NCBI GenBank assembly: GCA_964017065.1
Contig: OZ024792.1
Location: forward strand, 4,211,754-4,275,753
From: Haliclona indistincta
Taxonomy: Eukaryota; Porifera; Demospongiae; Haplosclerida; Chalinidae
Length of the DNA: 64,000 nucleotides
Reading direction: 5' to 3'
This document shows positions 12,001 through 22,954 of this stretch, piece after piece. Below the pieces are notes generated by a model that ran no database searches, was not told the DNA's origin, and saw only the letters and a list, made by a program, of their open reading frames with translations. Numbering within the stretch: the stretch's first letter is position 1; each line of letters opens with the position of its first letter. A program made the translations under genes and the position numbers.

Positions 12001-13755
12001 GTGACACAGTGTGTACCTAGACTGACGAGGCTAAAAATGGTGACACAGTGAGTACCTAGACTGACGAGGCTAACAATGGTGACACGGTGTGTACCTAGAC
12101 TGACGGGGCTAACAATGGTGACACAGTGTGTACCTAGACTGACGAGGCTAACAATGGTGACACAGTGTGTACCTAGACTGACGAGGCTAACAATGGTGAC
12201 ACAGTGTGTACCTAGACTGACGAGGCTAACAATGGTGACACGGTGAGTACCTAGACTGACGAGGCTAACAATGGTGAGCCTAGACTGACGAGGCTAACAA
12301 TGGTGACACAGTGTGTACCTAGACTGACGAGGCTAACAATGGTGACACAGGTGTACCTAGACTGACGAGGCTAACAATGGTGACACAGTGTGTACCTAGA
12401 CTGCCGAGGCTAACAATGGTGACACAGTGTGTACCTAGACTGACGAGGCTAACAATGGTGACACGGTGTGTACCTAGACTGACGAGGCTAACAATGGTGA
12501 CACAGTGTGTACCTAGACTGACGAGGCTAACAATGGTGACACAGTGTGTACCTAGACTGACGAGGCTAACAATGGTGACACGGTGAGTACCTAGACTGAC
12601 GAGGCTAACAGCTGTTGTCAACAGTCTCAAATGATGAGTAGTGAAAGATGAGAGAAAAACAAATTCAAAAACTATAACAGTGTTTTCATCACTATCCATT
12701 CATCAATACTTTCATAGCAGCACTGCTCAATGGAGCTAACATCACCGACTATATAGAATCATCTAGCCCTCCACCAACACTGAGGATAAGTCTATCTGGT
12801 TATCTCATGGTATATCTACCTGTCACATGGTCTATCTGTCTGCCTGTCTCTAATCCACCAGAAGCTTCAGCATTATACCAACATTATCTAGACTATAAAC
12901 AAGCTATAATAATAATAATAATGAATCATTGATCAAAACAAATTACATCAAGGTAATACAAACATGTTGAGTTTAACCAAAAAAGGTAAATTCAATGATC
13001 AATAGAGAATTAATCCTCAGAAGTTTGTTACACAAACCATCAAGCTTTCTTTAGTAAACACACACCACAGTAGATCATAGTAACAGGTAACCAATGGACC
13101 ATGTGATCACTAGAGTACATAAACTTTGAGCCTACTAATGATTAGTAACCTCAATGTCACCAATGTAGAAATTTTGTTCATGTAACAACAATGCTTGTAC
13201 AGATAACCAGTTCACATCTAATAGTTGTCACTATACTATGATTGTAAGCATCTGGTATCCATACAGACACACAGAGGTATGTAAACGGCTCTGTGTGTGC
13301 GAGTGTATATTTATTCTCGTGGGTTAATTCAACACTGAAATGTGTAACCATCAGTGAACAGGTGTTGCAGTGACACCTAATTTGGCAAGTGCATTCTTCA
13401 CATTCTTGTAACATAAGCTGAACACAACGAATATTTGATAATACCACAAAGAAGGACACTACCAATCTTGTTTACACAGTCAAATAGGAGGAAAGCACTG
13501 ACTAGCTTGCGCTAGCTTACTCACTAACAGTAGATTGCTCTTTCCCATCACTTTTAACCCATTTAACACTTGTTTATACTACCCAAACACCGAGCACATG
13601 GCCGCAGTGATGATTGATCATTGAGATTGGTAAGCACTTTTAGCCTAAGCGCATATTCTCACCTTCATAATTTTTAGGTGGGAACCAAAATCTCTCCCGC
13701 CGGACAGAGTGAAGCCCCAAGGGCTTCCACCAGCTAGGGAAACGACGCGAGACAT
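9073..13755 (-). CDS. Enigma-type PDZ + three-LIM cytoskeletal adaptor
   Basis: Eleven exons: 13755-13663, 11015-10864, 10809-10634, 10453-10411, 10347-10258, 10129-10029, 9976-9845, 9793-9727, 9674-9494, 9441-9202, 9147-9073. They total 1350 nt, 449 aa. Exon 1 encodes the N-terminal half of the PDZ domain, with carboxylate-binding loop SPWGFTLSGG. Exon 2, 2.65 kb away, completes it (LTPGGKAVRGGVEEGDFI). A Pro/Ser-rich linker follows (residues about 85-270), then three LIM domains starting at CEKCHEP, CFKCKSA and CNGCHKN, each with the usual Cys/His ligands. PDZ followed by three C-terminal LIMs is the Enigma (PDLIM5/7) arrangement, which links actinin/actin structures to signalling proteins. 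Intron 1 holds the 39-bp satellite. Confidence 0.92.
11337..12610. repeat. 39-bp satellite array, about 33 copies, inside the PDZ-splitting intron
   Basis: Tandem units of CTAGACTGACGAGGCTAACA plus AATGGTGACACAGTGTGTAC (39 bp, overlapping by 1) run almost uninterrupted over 1.27 kb. Variants GTGTGTAC, GTGTGTGC and GTGAGTGC recur in fixed order around 11570-11910, so there is a 117-bp higher-order unit. Both strands stay open across the array because 39 is divisible by three. It lies wholly within intron 1 of the PDZ-LIM gene. Confidence 0.97.
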
Positions 13756-14645
13756 GACGATCAGCTAGCGAGAACCAAGTCAATAACTACCTCACACGGT
13801 GCCAACAAATGCCCACCCAATCTTTAACGGACGTAATATACGAACATGCTCGAGATCAAAAACTACGGAAACTTGAGTTCTGTTATCCGGATATAACACT
13901 TCAATGTTATTCATTGCACTTGCCTTTGCAGCGCAGGGGTGGATGGGTGAACGGCGTGTATGTAGGGCGAGATGTAGGGTCTAGCAAACATTACACGCCG
14001 TCCACCATCCACTCAATCAATAGGCGGGGAGGGGCAGCAGCCAGACTATGCAGACTCCCTTGCATTCAATCATTTGGCTGCATGCCTTGGTTTCTTCAGG
14101 TATTGTCAACGTCTCTGTTTATGGATCAGCAAAAAGCTCTCTTAAATGGGTTACCACTTCATTCACCAAAATCATGAACTAGTTTTGTCATAGAGCACAA
14201 CAGTTAGTCTCTCAATCTTTAAATTAGTCATGAGTTTGGATCCAAACAGTGATATATGAATTACCGACTAAAAATTGAAGAAATGGTGAATTCCATGCTA
14301 CATGTTTTTGCCTTTACATCTGATTGATACACTCCACACATGAAATGGTAATGCCTGTGTATTTGGCTCACTCATACTGGTAGATTGAGTTTTTTTCAGT
14401 ACCAAATGCTACTCAAATTTCAGCAAATGTTTGGGCCACAATATGGAATGCACCTACAAGAACAACTATTACAACAATTCTTGTGCCTTATGCAATAATA
14501 ACAGACCTGCAATACTTGGTGGAAATAAAACTCAGTTCTTTTATGTTTTAATGATATTCAAAGCACTCATATTCACTTACACACTTGAGTATCATTTAAT
14601 CACACATTCACTCTACTAGGTAGGTATGACATAAGTTATACATAA
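13756..14645. other. Intergenic, no gene seen; one imperfect hairpin
   Basis: No supportable coding sequence. At about 13938-13959 and 14002-14021 there is an inverted repeat (GTGGATGG...ACGGCGTGT against ACACGCCGT...CCATCCAC) with a loop of about 42 bp. It lies upstream of the PDZ-LIM gene and downstream of a collagen-like gene. Confidence 0.5.
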
Positions 14646-15611
14646 TCAATGTGAACTATCTGTAACAGCTGCATTCACTCCAGCTCTTGCTGCTGGTTGA
14701 TGAGAAGTGCTGATATGTTCATAGTAATAATTGTCATCAACATCTGCTGTTTGGTTGTGTCTGGTCTGTGTTACTGCATTTTTGCTATTTTCGCAATTAG
14801 CTGCAGCTTTAATCTTGAGAGTAAATTTCGTTTCTTCATCAGTTCTATTGCACAGTGTGTTTGGCTGTGAACCACAGCATCTTGCTTGTACTGACCTGTT
14901 AAAATGATCAATGCCTAGGCCTGCATGGTAAAGATAATGCCTTACTTACCGAAATATTTTCACGAATAGCATGATGGTCATTGCCCCAAATGTGAACAGA
15001 GAGATAGCAGCTGTCCCATATACAACAACTGCAAGACAACGGAAAGTTAACTTGCTGCAGTGAGACAATATAATAATATAGACTCACTTGGAGGTACATG
15101 TGAACAAGGTTCATTTCCAACAGCTGCAGCTTGTGGAGTTTCTCTCATAATTATAACGGGGGATGCTATAGGACCAGGCAGCCCTTGTGGACCAGTCATT
15201 CCCTGTGGTCCTCTTTCTCCTTTCTCTCCTTTTGGTCCAACTTGAGAAGGACCTGTACTACCCTTTGGGCCTTGCACACCTGGAAATCCAGGCACTCCAG
15301 GAACTCCAGGAACTCCAATGGGTCCAGGTCTACCCATCTCTCCTTTCTGCCCCTTTTGTGTTGAGGGAGGTGCACCTTTATCCTGCCTCTTTGTAAGTAT
15401 TTTTGAACTTTGATCAGGCAGTCCAGGATCTCCTTTTAGCATTAGCCCATCACCGGCTGCCTCTTCATGGGACTGAAAACTAACTGACACAATATTTTGT
15501 GGAACTTGTAGGAAAACAAAGCCTATAATCAATAGTGATGGTAATAGTAAATACAGTTTTATTGCTCCTATACTTACCTAGAATGATCCACAATTTTAAG
15601 CTGCTCCTCAT
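14646..15611 (-). CDS. Collagen-like single-pass membrane protein 1
   Basis: Four exons: 15611-15578, 15522-15088, 15028-14950, 14895-14646; 798 nt, 265 aa. A short hydrophobic N-terminus ([11 protein letters not shown]...) acts as signal peptide. A stalk follows, with dibasic TKRQDK, then about 25 Gly-X-Y triplets ending in [14 protein letters not shown]. Exon 3 encodes one TM helix ([20 protein letters not shown]). Exon 4 is a cytoplasmic tail with [13 protein letters not shown] and tyrosines (DDNYYYEH). This is a type I short collagen-like membrane protein, presumably trimeric and adhesive. It is the tandem paralogue of the gene at 15905-17014, sharing the exon plan, the PGPIASPVI boundary and the FTLKIKA tail motif. 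No specific family name known to me. Confidence 0.85.
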
Positions 15612-15904
15612 TTTGAATCACACGAACAAGCATCGAACTGACTAAATGTTCATGAAATGCATGATTATAGCAGAACTATAAACGGATGTATAGAAGTTTA
15701 GCTAGTCAACACAAAAACCAACTCAAGCAAAATAATGTGGGCGGAATGAGCATTTTTGGAAAGTACCTTGACCAAGCCCAATTCATAATTTTATTAGCAA
15801 CTGTGAACTGTTGTCATGATACAAACAAAATCACAATTTACAATGCAAACATCTATACATCAATTTTTATCATAATAAATTATTATGAATTGTAGTATGT
15901 TTTA

Positions 15905-17014
15905 TTATGGATTCTCATAGTAATCATTAACAGGGTTCTGATTACTAGGCTGAAATCTTCTAGCTCTGCGGTCTGCTACTCCGTAGCTAAGGTTCCTTCC
16001 TGTTGAAATGCCGTTAGTCTGAAGACTCATATTCTCGTAGTAATCTTCATCAATAGCTGCTGTTTCAGAGTTCTGTCTTCGAGTGTACTCTACACGTGTG
16101 CGTCCTGAATGGTTTTCATTTGAGTCATTGGTCTGTGTTGATTCATTCTTGTTGTTATGTTTAGACTTATTCATGGCTTTGATCTTCAAAGTAAACTTCC
16201 TTTCATCTGAATTGTCGTCATCGGGTTCATCACACTTGTTGTCCTGTGATTCACAGCATTTTGTTCTTACTGTCCTATTATGCAAGAGAATCAAACATAC
16301 TATTTTTTATTTCTCATTAAACTTACTGAACTAGCTTAATGCTCAGGACAATTATCATAACCACAAAAGTGAAGAAAGAAATAGCGATTGTCACCAAAAT
16401 AACAACTGTAAAAAAACAAATTTAATAGCAGTTTGCAAATGTTGCATAGACTCACATGGAGGTATTTGCAGACCAGGTTCATTTCCAATATTTAGTGGAG
16501 TTTCTCTCGTCATTATAACCGGTGATGCTATAGGACCAGGCAGCCCTTGTGGACCAATCATTCCTTGTGGTCCTTTTTGTCCCTTCTCTCCTTTTGGTCC
16601 TTGCATACCAGTTTGTCCAATTGGACCAATAACTCCCTTGGCACCGCTTGGTCCTTGTTCTCCACGAGATCCGCGGAATCCAGGGAAGCCTGGCTCTCCC
16701 TTTTGTCCCTTTTCACTCTTCGCTCCTGGAGGTGGTGCTGTACCAGGAGGTCCAGTAGGTGCAGTAGGTCCAGTAGTTATTGGACCAGGAGGCCCAGGAT
16801 CCCCAGGAGCCCCTCTTTTATGAATTGAGATATTATCAGATAGTCCAGGATCTCCTTTTAATTTCTTCCCACCAGTATGCACTTCATGAGCTTGAACAAC
16901 AAAAAGCAAAAATGTCCCCAAAAGAACAGTACCTGCAGCAGGGATCCATGACAACTGATGAGTGGTAGCATTAATGTACTTACCAAAACTGATCACCAGA
17001 CTGATATTTGTCAT
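15905..17014 (-). CDS. Collagen-like single-pass membrane protein 2
   Basis: Four exons: 17014-16984, 16932-16456, 16405-16327, 16274-15905; 957 nt, 318 aa. A signal-like N-terminus spans the exon 1/2 junction (GTVLLGTFLLFVVQAHE). Two Gly-X-Y blocks are split by a Pro/Ala-rich gap, and the boundary [14 protein letters not shown] is shared with paralogue 1. TM helix VTIAISFFTFVVMIIVLSIK. The tail has KCCESQ, acidic DEPDDDNSDE, FTLKIKA and two tyrosine repeats, EDYYENM and NDYYENP. The repeated YYEN could serve as an SH2-type (YxN) site if phosphorylated, which is inference. Tandem duplicate of 14646-15611, with only about 290 bp between them. Confidence 0.86.
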
Positions 17015-17990
17015 GACGATGATTTGAACAGTTGATACTAGTAAATGATAGTTGTCGACTGCAAAGGGATTTTATAGCGAGCAATTTTCAGACACCAGCA
17101 GGAAGTAGAGCAGCCAAATAATATAGTTAACACTTGCGGAATACTTGTGTAAGCAACACATTAAAGAGTGACTTCATTCTTATAAGGAAATTATAGCTAC
17201 CCAGCCCAGCAACAGCTATACCACTTAAAACTATTTCATATAATCTACTGTGCATGGCTTCTTGAAGACTCAAACAGTTCTTGGTAGATTTGACTTGCTT
17301 AAAATGATTTCATATAATCTACCATGGCTTCTTAATTCAACACTCACTGGTTTCTCCTTGTGATCATTGCAGAATCGGTTCTGGTAGATTTGACTGGCTT
17401 GGTAATGCATGAGTGAGAACATACAACAAAATATGATCAGATTTCACAAAACCCTCGGTGTGTCTTGCACATTGTAGTGATAGGCCCTGGAATAGACAAT
17501 AATAGTACTATAATCTATGGTTAACTTATTGAGGCCTTTGATCATAGGGTATCAGTCTTACTTGAGACCTTCTGTGATGTGCCAATCAACTGTTAGTCTG
17601 TTAGTGCATGTATGGTAGCTATGCTATCATCAATTTATCTGGAGCTGTCTATGGACTAGCTGTTGCAGTAATGCTGGAGTAGTGGTGTAAAATCTTAGCT
17701 CAGCGCACGGTCTAGTTGTGTATGTTTTTATAACTTTTATATTAGTTTATGACTGCACAGAGGCATCAGCACCTTGATGCTTTTAATGCAAAGTGAACAG
17801 AAACGGAGTATGCAAACATTGCAGTTTGCTTGATAACACTCAAAACAATTAGTACGTGATTTGATTTACTATCTATACAAACACACACATTTATATATCT
17901 CCCACATAATATTATAGTTTCAAACTCGGGACAGCAGTATAAACATCTAGAGTAGACCATAGTTTCTGTCAAGACTAGGTCGTGTAAAGC
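17015..17990. other. Intergenic between head-to-head collagen-like genes
   Basis: About 975 bp, presumably the promoters of collagen-like genes 2 (-) and 3 (+). No coding sequence supported. Contains an imperfect direct duplication: TTTCATATAATCTAC...ATGGCTTCTT at about 17232-17262 and again at about 17308-17332, each followed by a copy of GGTAGATTTGACT. Confidence 0.5.
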
Positions 17991-19167
17991 ATGAAGTGGA
18001 TTCTAGTACTAATATTTACTCTAGTCTGGTTGGATCAAAACAGAGGTGTCAAGAATCGTGACTGCGATCATGAAACTAAAGGTTAGTACATACAGTGGTT
18101 TCACTACTTCTTGCAATCTAAAAAGCGTCAACCGTAGAGCGTAAACCGTGTTCAATCTAAATCACGCAATGTAATAAACCTTCCAAAATAAGGCACGGAT
18201 GACGCTTTACGCTTTTGTGGCTGTTGTAAGGAGTAATAAAACCACTGTATTGCATCACTAGTCAATAAGCCTGCAATAAGTTAAAGATTTTTAGTTGACA
18301 GAGCCATTGAAGATATAGAGTTAAACCAACAAGACACAAATTCTGGCGAAGTTAAGCACCTTTCTACAAAAGATATAGCCCCTGGTGCTCAAGCCATATC
18401 CAGTGAAGCAAAAAACAAAGGAGAAACAGAGAAGATTATAAACTTGAACAAGAGATCTTTTGGTGAAAATTCTACCAAGGGTGCAAAAGGAGAAATGGGG
18501 GAAATGGGGACACCAGGAATAAATGGAACACCTGGACTAAATGGACAAAATGGTCAAAATGGTCAAAAAGGATCACAAGGTCTGAAAGGTCCGGAAGGTC
18601 AAAAGGGAGTAGAAGGTATCATGGGACAGAAAGGAGACAGAGGAATGGTAGGCCCTATGGGACATGCCGGTATTAAAGGAGATAAAGGAAGTATTGGAGT
18701 AAAGGGAGACATGGGATTACCCGGTACACCTGCAAACACAACTGACTTAGAAATAAAACAAGAACAGGCTGTTAGAGTTAGTTCAGTAATTCTATACACA
18801 CTGCATTATAATTATATTCTAACAGGAAGCTACAGTGTCCTCTGTATCCTTGTCATATGCATCAATAGCATTATCAATATTAACTGTTGCAGTACTGCTA
18901 TGGTGAGCTAAGCATAAACATGTGTATCAATTTTAATGCTAACCCATCAATTTTAGCTTTCTTTGTTTCAAAATGAGAAAGATTTATGCCAAGTTGAAAT
19001 CCTTTTGTCTGAGCAGCAGAAAGCCTATGGCTGAATTTGAATTACCTCCCCCTCTTCCTCCACCCTACATACCAGAGCCAGACGAGCAAGTGCTAGAACC
19101 AAAGTTCACTGATGTTATATCTCTGGAGACAAATTCGTGTTACCAGACAGTGACCACAACTAGCTAG
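17991..19167 (+). CDS. Collagen-like single-pass membrane protein 3 with PPPY tail
   Basis: Four exons: 17991-18081, 18295-18770, 18826-18902, 18957-19167; 855 nt, 284 aa. Signal peptide MKWILVLIFTLVWL, an acidic/polar stalk, then Gly-X-Y repeats from about residue 83 to 165 (GAKGEMGEMG to GLPGTPA). One TM (YASIALSILTVAVLLWCFLC) sits at the exon 3/4 junction, then a cytoplasmic tail with PPPLPPPYIPEPDE. PPPY fits the PPxY consensus for WW domains and the proline run fits SH3 binding; these are motif readings only. Exon plan and intron phases (1, 0, 2) differ from the two minus-strand paralogues at the second intron. Probably an older copy of the same architecture. Confidence 0.83.
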
Positions 19168-20285
19168 CTGCATGAATAGGAAATAACAGTAGCTAGCAGC
19201 ATTGAAGCTATCAATACTGTCTCTCAATACTTATCTGTTTTGTCTTCATTGAGATACTGCATTTCAATTGTGTTGTCAGACAGCATGAATTATTAATTTT
19301 AGTCTATGGATACTTGGGTAGAGCAACCAACACACCTGCTACACATGTACAAAAATCACCGTAGTTATAAGACCTGTGAATCCTGGTGTTCGAGTAAGCT
19401 AGTGTACTCTTTGTAATAAACTGAACAAGCATAGCAAACAGCTCTGAGACTGATAGCAAACAGCTCTGAGACTGATCCATGGTACAATCAGAACTCACTG
19501 AAATTGAGCACTTGTTGTGTACAGTTTATTTCCGGAGAATGTGTGTATTATAATAATAATTATTTTATATAAATTATTCTGTATATACACAATAGCTGGT
19601 TATGTATGTTTTGTAATAATAATTATTATTGATAGTATTGATTAGTATCTTGCACAATTTAATGTAAACACACTACTTGTTGTACAATACTTCACAAAAA
19701 TCGTCTGTGTACACATTGCATGGTTATGCTTTGGTGATTTAGATTCCCATTCCATCAAACTCCAAGAACTGACACAAAACAATACACTATGAACATGAAA
19801 ATTATAACACAGTAATAAATTATAATAAATTATTATTTCCAATGCGTGATCTAAGTATTATTGGAGGGGAATATATAAAGAGATGCTGATTTATGAGGCA
19901 AAATGAAGCAGCAGAAGCCAATGCAAAGAGAAGGAAAAAGTCAAGCCAAATAGTTAATAATCTATAGTTAATCAGCTTTTGTGCTAATTTATGTGCAGCA
20001 TGCATAATGTACTCAGCTTAGCATAGCATAGCAACACAAAATAACGACCCCTACATGTCAGTTGTCAAGCAGCAACCACAATAAACTCATGCACTTGTTG
20101 ACAGGAAGTGATAATTATTTCTGAGTAGCGAGTACATTGAATAAACACCAGTATTATTCAGTTGAGTTGCAAGCAAAGCACATTTATTGCATTCACTGAG
20201 AAGGAATAAAACGATGCGTAAACAGAATACGACAGTCTGAAGCTAAATTTCAAATCAGTTAGCCGGTAAACAAGCTGATTTGAAA
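19168..20285. other. Intergenic, no gene seen
   Basis: About 1.1 kb, A+T-rich. Holds a perfect 22-bp tandem duplication at about 19433-19476 (unit containing AGCAAACAGCTCTGAGACTG) and AT-rich tracts around 19545-19640. Presumably the 3' flank of collagen-like gene 3 and the promoter of the MACPF-ApeC gene. Confidence 0.5.
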
Positions 20286-22763
20286 ATGCAGCCAGGCAAG
20301 TGGTTTGCAGTACTGGTTGTTGCCTTTGCTGTAACCAGATGTTTTGGTGCAGATGAAGCAGATTTTGACCCGATACTTACTGAAGAAAATGATATTGCTT
20401 ATGAGAAAAATCGTAACGAGGAAAATAAACTAGAAGAAGAGCTAAAACTAGCTACTGAAACAGTCACCAAACAAGGCTCAATAGCAGGACCACCGGATGA
20501 ACCTGAAGATGTCACTTTCGAAGAAGATGAAGAAAACCAAGAGGCGACAATGGAGGATGGAGATCCCAGCAAGGAACCAGACCAAACCAGTGAAACGTAT
20601 GAATACTTGCAGCAAGAACCTCTAATGTATGAGGAAGAAGCAGAACTAGAAGATGATGCGGAAGAGGACGAGACTGAATTCAGTGGCATGCTGGATGACA
20701 CAGGAGAACTACAGTACAGCTCAGCAGAAAATGAAGAATTTATTGAAGCATTTGGAGAAGATAACACCACTGTTGCATACGAGCCAATCGCTCAAGTGAT
20801 GCGAGAGCCTATAGTCGGTGTTGGTTACCACATCATAAACGGCAACCCAGACGGTTCGTTTTTAGACGGAGGACGAGATCCTGGACTGTTACGTACGCGT
20901 CGCATCATGCGGTTGACGTTTACAGACGGGAAAAGTACGAACTTGCGAGGAACAAGACAACGCGTTGCCGATCAGGTCAAGTTCGTTCGAGCGGATTCGT
21001 GTTCGACAAGTCAGCAAACCAAAATGATCTACGGTGTTTCAAGCTACCGCAGCAAGCTTAGTAGTTCTGTGAGTGCAAGCTACAGAAGCGGCTACAGCTC
21101 GTGGTACTGGTGGTGGCGTAAGTAAAAATAATTTTGGGGTTGCATTCTCATTGATTTTTTTTCTACAACACAGGGAGTTATTACAGCTACTACTCTTACA
21201 GCCACAGTTCCGGTAAATAAGGACAGAGACCAGAAAATTGTAATTTATCGAATTTATAGGATACAGGTCTGTGAGAGCTCAGACTACTGTAAGCAGAAAG
21301 GTTTTTATGGACAAGACCAGTCATTGTCATGTGGGCGTAGCTCGCTATATGATGGAGAGTGTTCCGCACAGCAATAAGTTTGGAGTGTCAAGATCGTTCT
21401 ATCATGCATTCCTCAGCCTTCCAGAAACAGGCAACCTGAGCACCTATCATCAGTTCATGGATCAATGGGGAACTGTAAGTTAATAATAACTGCATCATGT
21501 ATTTTTAGTTTGTTGTCCAGCATATTGTTGTTAAGGCAACACTTGGAGGTCGTCGCATTGACAGGTACAGGGCATCGGTTGACCAACTGTATTCATATGC
21601 TGAGACAAGAGTAGGTTTAGTGATAATAAAATATCACATTGAATTATTTTGATATTGCAGTCACGTTCAAGTGTTCATGTTGGTTCTAGTCATGGTAGTT
21701 ATGGCTACTATTACCATGGATACCACTATAGCAACTACTTGTCAATGAACACAAAATCCTTTAACAGAAGGGTCACCAGTAAGACACAGATTGGAAAGAG
21801 TTTCACACAGCTTGCAATCGGATCTCATATTGACTACAACAAGAAGCAACACAGATGGCAGATACCAATCAAGGACAGTAACATACCCGAAGCAACAAAA
21901 ATCGAAATTATTCCTATTTCTTCTGTGTGTGATCATGTTGGCTATTGGACTTGCATTCCTGAAGCTAAACTGACAAATGTACAAATCCAAAATCTTCTGC
22001 GTAAGCGTTGTGTAAACCTAATGAAATCTGCCAAGACATATGCTAAATACTTAAAACTGAAAAAGGAGAAAGGTAAAAACTAATGTACAATTTACAGTTA
22101 TTTCCTATCATTATTTTCACAGATCCCAGCTTAAGTTTACCACTGGTTTGGCCTGAAGGCACTTATGCTCTTCCAAAAGCAAAATTAGGATGTCCAAAAG
22201 GACAAGGATTTGACTTCGTTAGTGGATGGCGAAGACATGATACAGAGAACTATCGTACAACTAACATACACTCCAGCCCAATACACTTGGATGGATCCTT
22301 TGGACGAAACATCAGGCACTCATTCTGCACCAAACGAACAGCACAAGCAAATCGCAAATATCGTCGCAAGCATTGGCCAAGAGGAAGCTATTGTGTGTAC
22401 AAGAAGGGTAACTGTCCTATTGGATTCAAGAAAGGCTACATCTACTGGGATGATGAAAACACACGAAACACCAACAGTAAGAAAGGAATTCTTCCAGATG
22501 GAAGCTATACTAGGAACACACTCATCAGGTTCTGCTGCCGTCATGATGGGAGCTCACGGGATCCCATTGCTCTTCCTACTTCAAAACCCTTCTATCTACT
22601 CCGTTATGGTGGTCGCTGCCAGAAGGTCCTCGGAATGAAAGTGAAAGATGAGTTTGTGCGATGGGACGATGAAAACTATCGTAACGCTGACAGCCACGGG
22701 GGAAGCCATCCTGATGATAAGTTCCCTAACCACATGCTCCACTTCTGTTACTACCACAAGTAG
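20286..22763 (+). CDS. MACPF + ApeC (apextrin-like) secreted pore-forming-type protein
   Basis: Six exons: 20286-21117, 21174-21212, 21260-21474, 21521-21610, 21661-22072, 22123-22763; 2229 nt, 742 aa. The ATG at 20286 precedes a clear signal peptide ending near CFGADE. Residues about 20-165 are extremely acidic (Glu/Asp runs), then a MACPF domain including the consensus region FMDQWGTHIV (family Y/W-G-T-H) split by intron 3. The C-terminal about 210 residues match the ApeC fold of apextrins: YALPKAKLGCP, GWRRHDTENY, WDDENTRNT, WDDENYRNA and a cysteine pattern repeated twice. MACPF proteins insert in membranes and ApeC binds microbial glycans in other animals, so an immune effector is likely. 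Polyadenylation-type AATAAA at 22867. The long acidic N-terminus is unusual and might act as a pro-segment. Confidence 0.86.
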
Positions 22764-22954
22764 CACCCGGATATCCAAAATAACTACACTTGCTGATTAC
22801 ATGTTGTGATTGTTCATAGATTTGGAGTTGCCCCAAACAAACATTTTTATTGTATACATAGACAGTAATAAAAATGTGTTGACTTTTAGCATAATTCAAC
22901 TAACTAAGAAAAATTTTGAACAAACAGAACAATTTATTACAATAAGCAACCATG

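Noticed and set aside
11337..12610. CRISPR-like appearance of regular repeats
   Set aside because: Units are contiguous with no unique spacers, and the genome is animal nuclear DNA.
11335..12699. Open frames in both directions through the 39-bp array (CVPRLTRLTMVTQ; VSLGTHCVTIVSL)
   Set aside because: Satellite DNA inside an intron; 39 is divisible by three so frames stay open by chance. No splice or start context.
13809..14177. 122-codon plus-strand ORF
   Set aside because: Overlaps an imperfect hairpin, no signal, domain or splice partner; probably chance.
15060..15396. Plus-strand ORFs antisense to the collagen repeats (also 16547-16828)
   Set aside because: Gly-X-Y codons read backwards give open Pro/Ser/Leu frames; the minus strand has the complete gene.
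20280..20285. Start of the MACPF-ApeC protein at TTG 20280
   Set aside because: ATG at 20286 is in frame and directly precedes the signal peptide.
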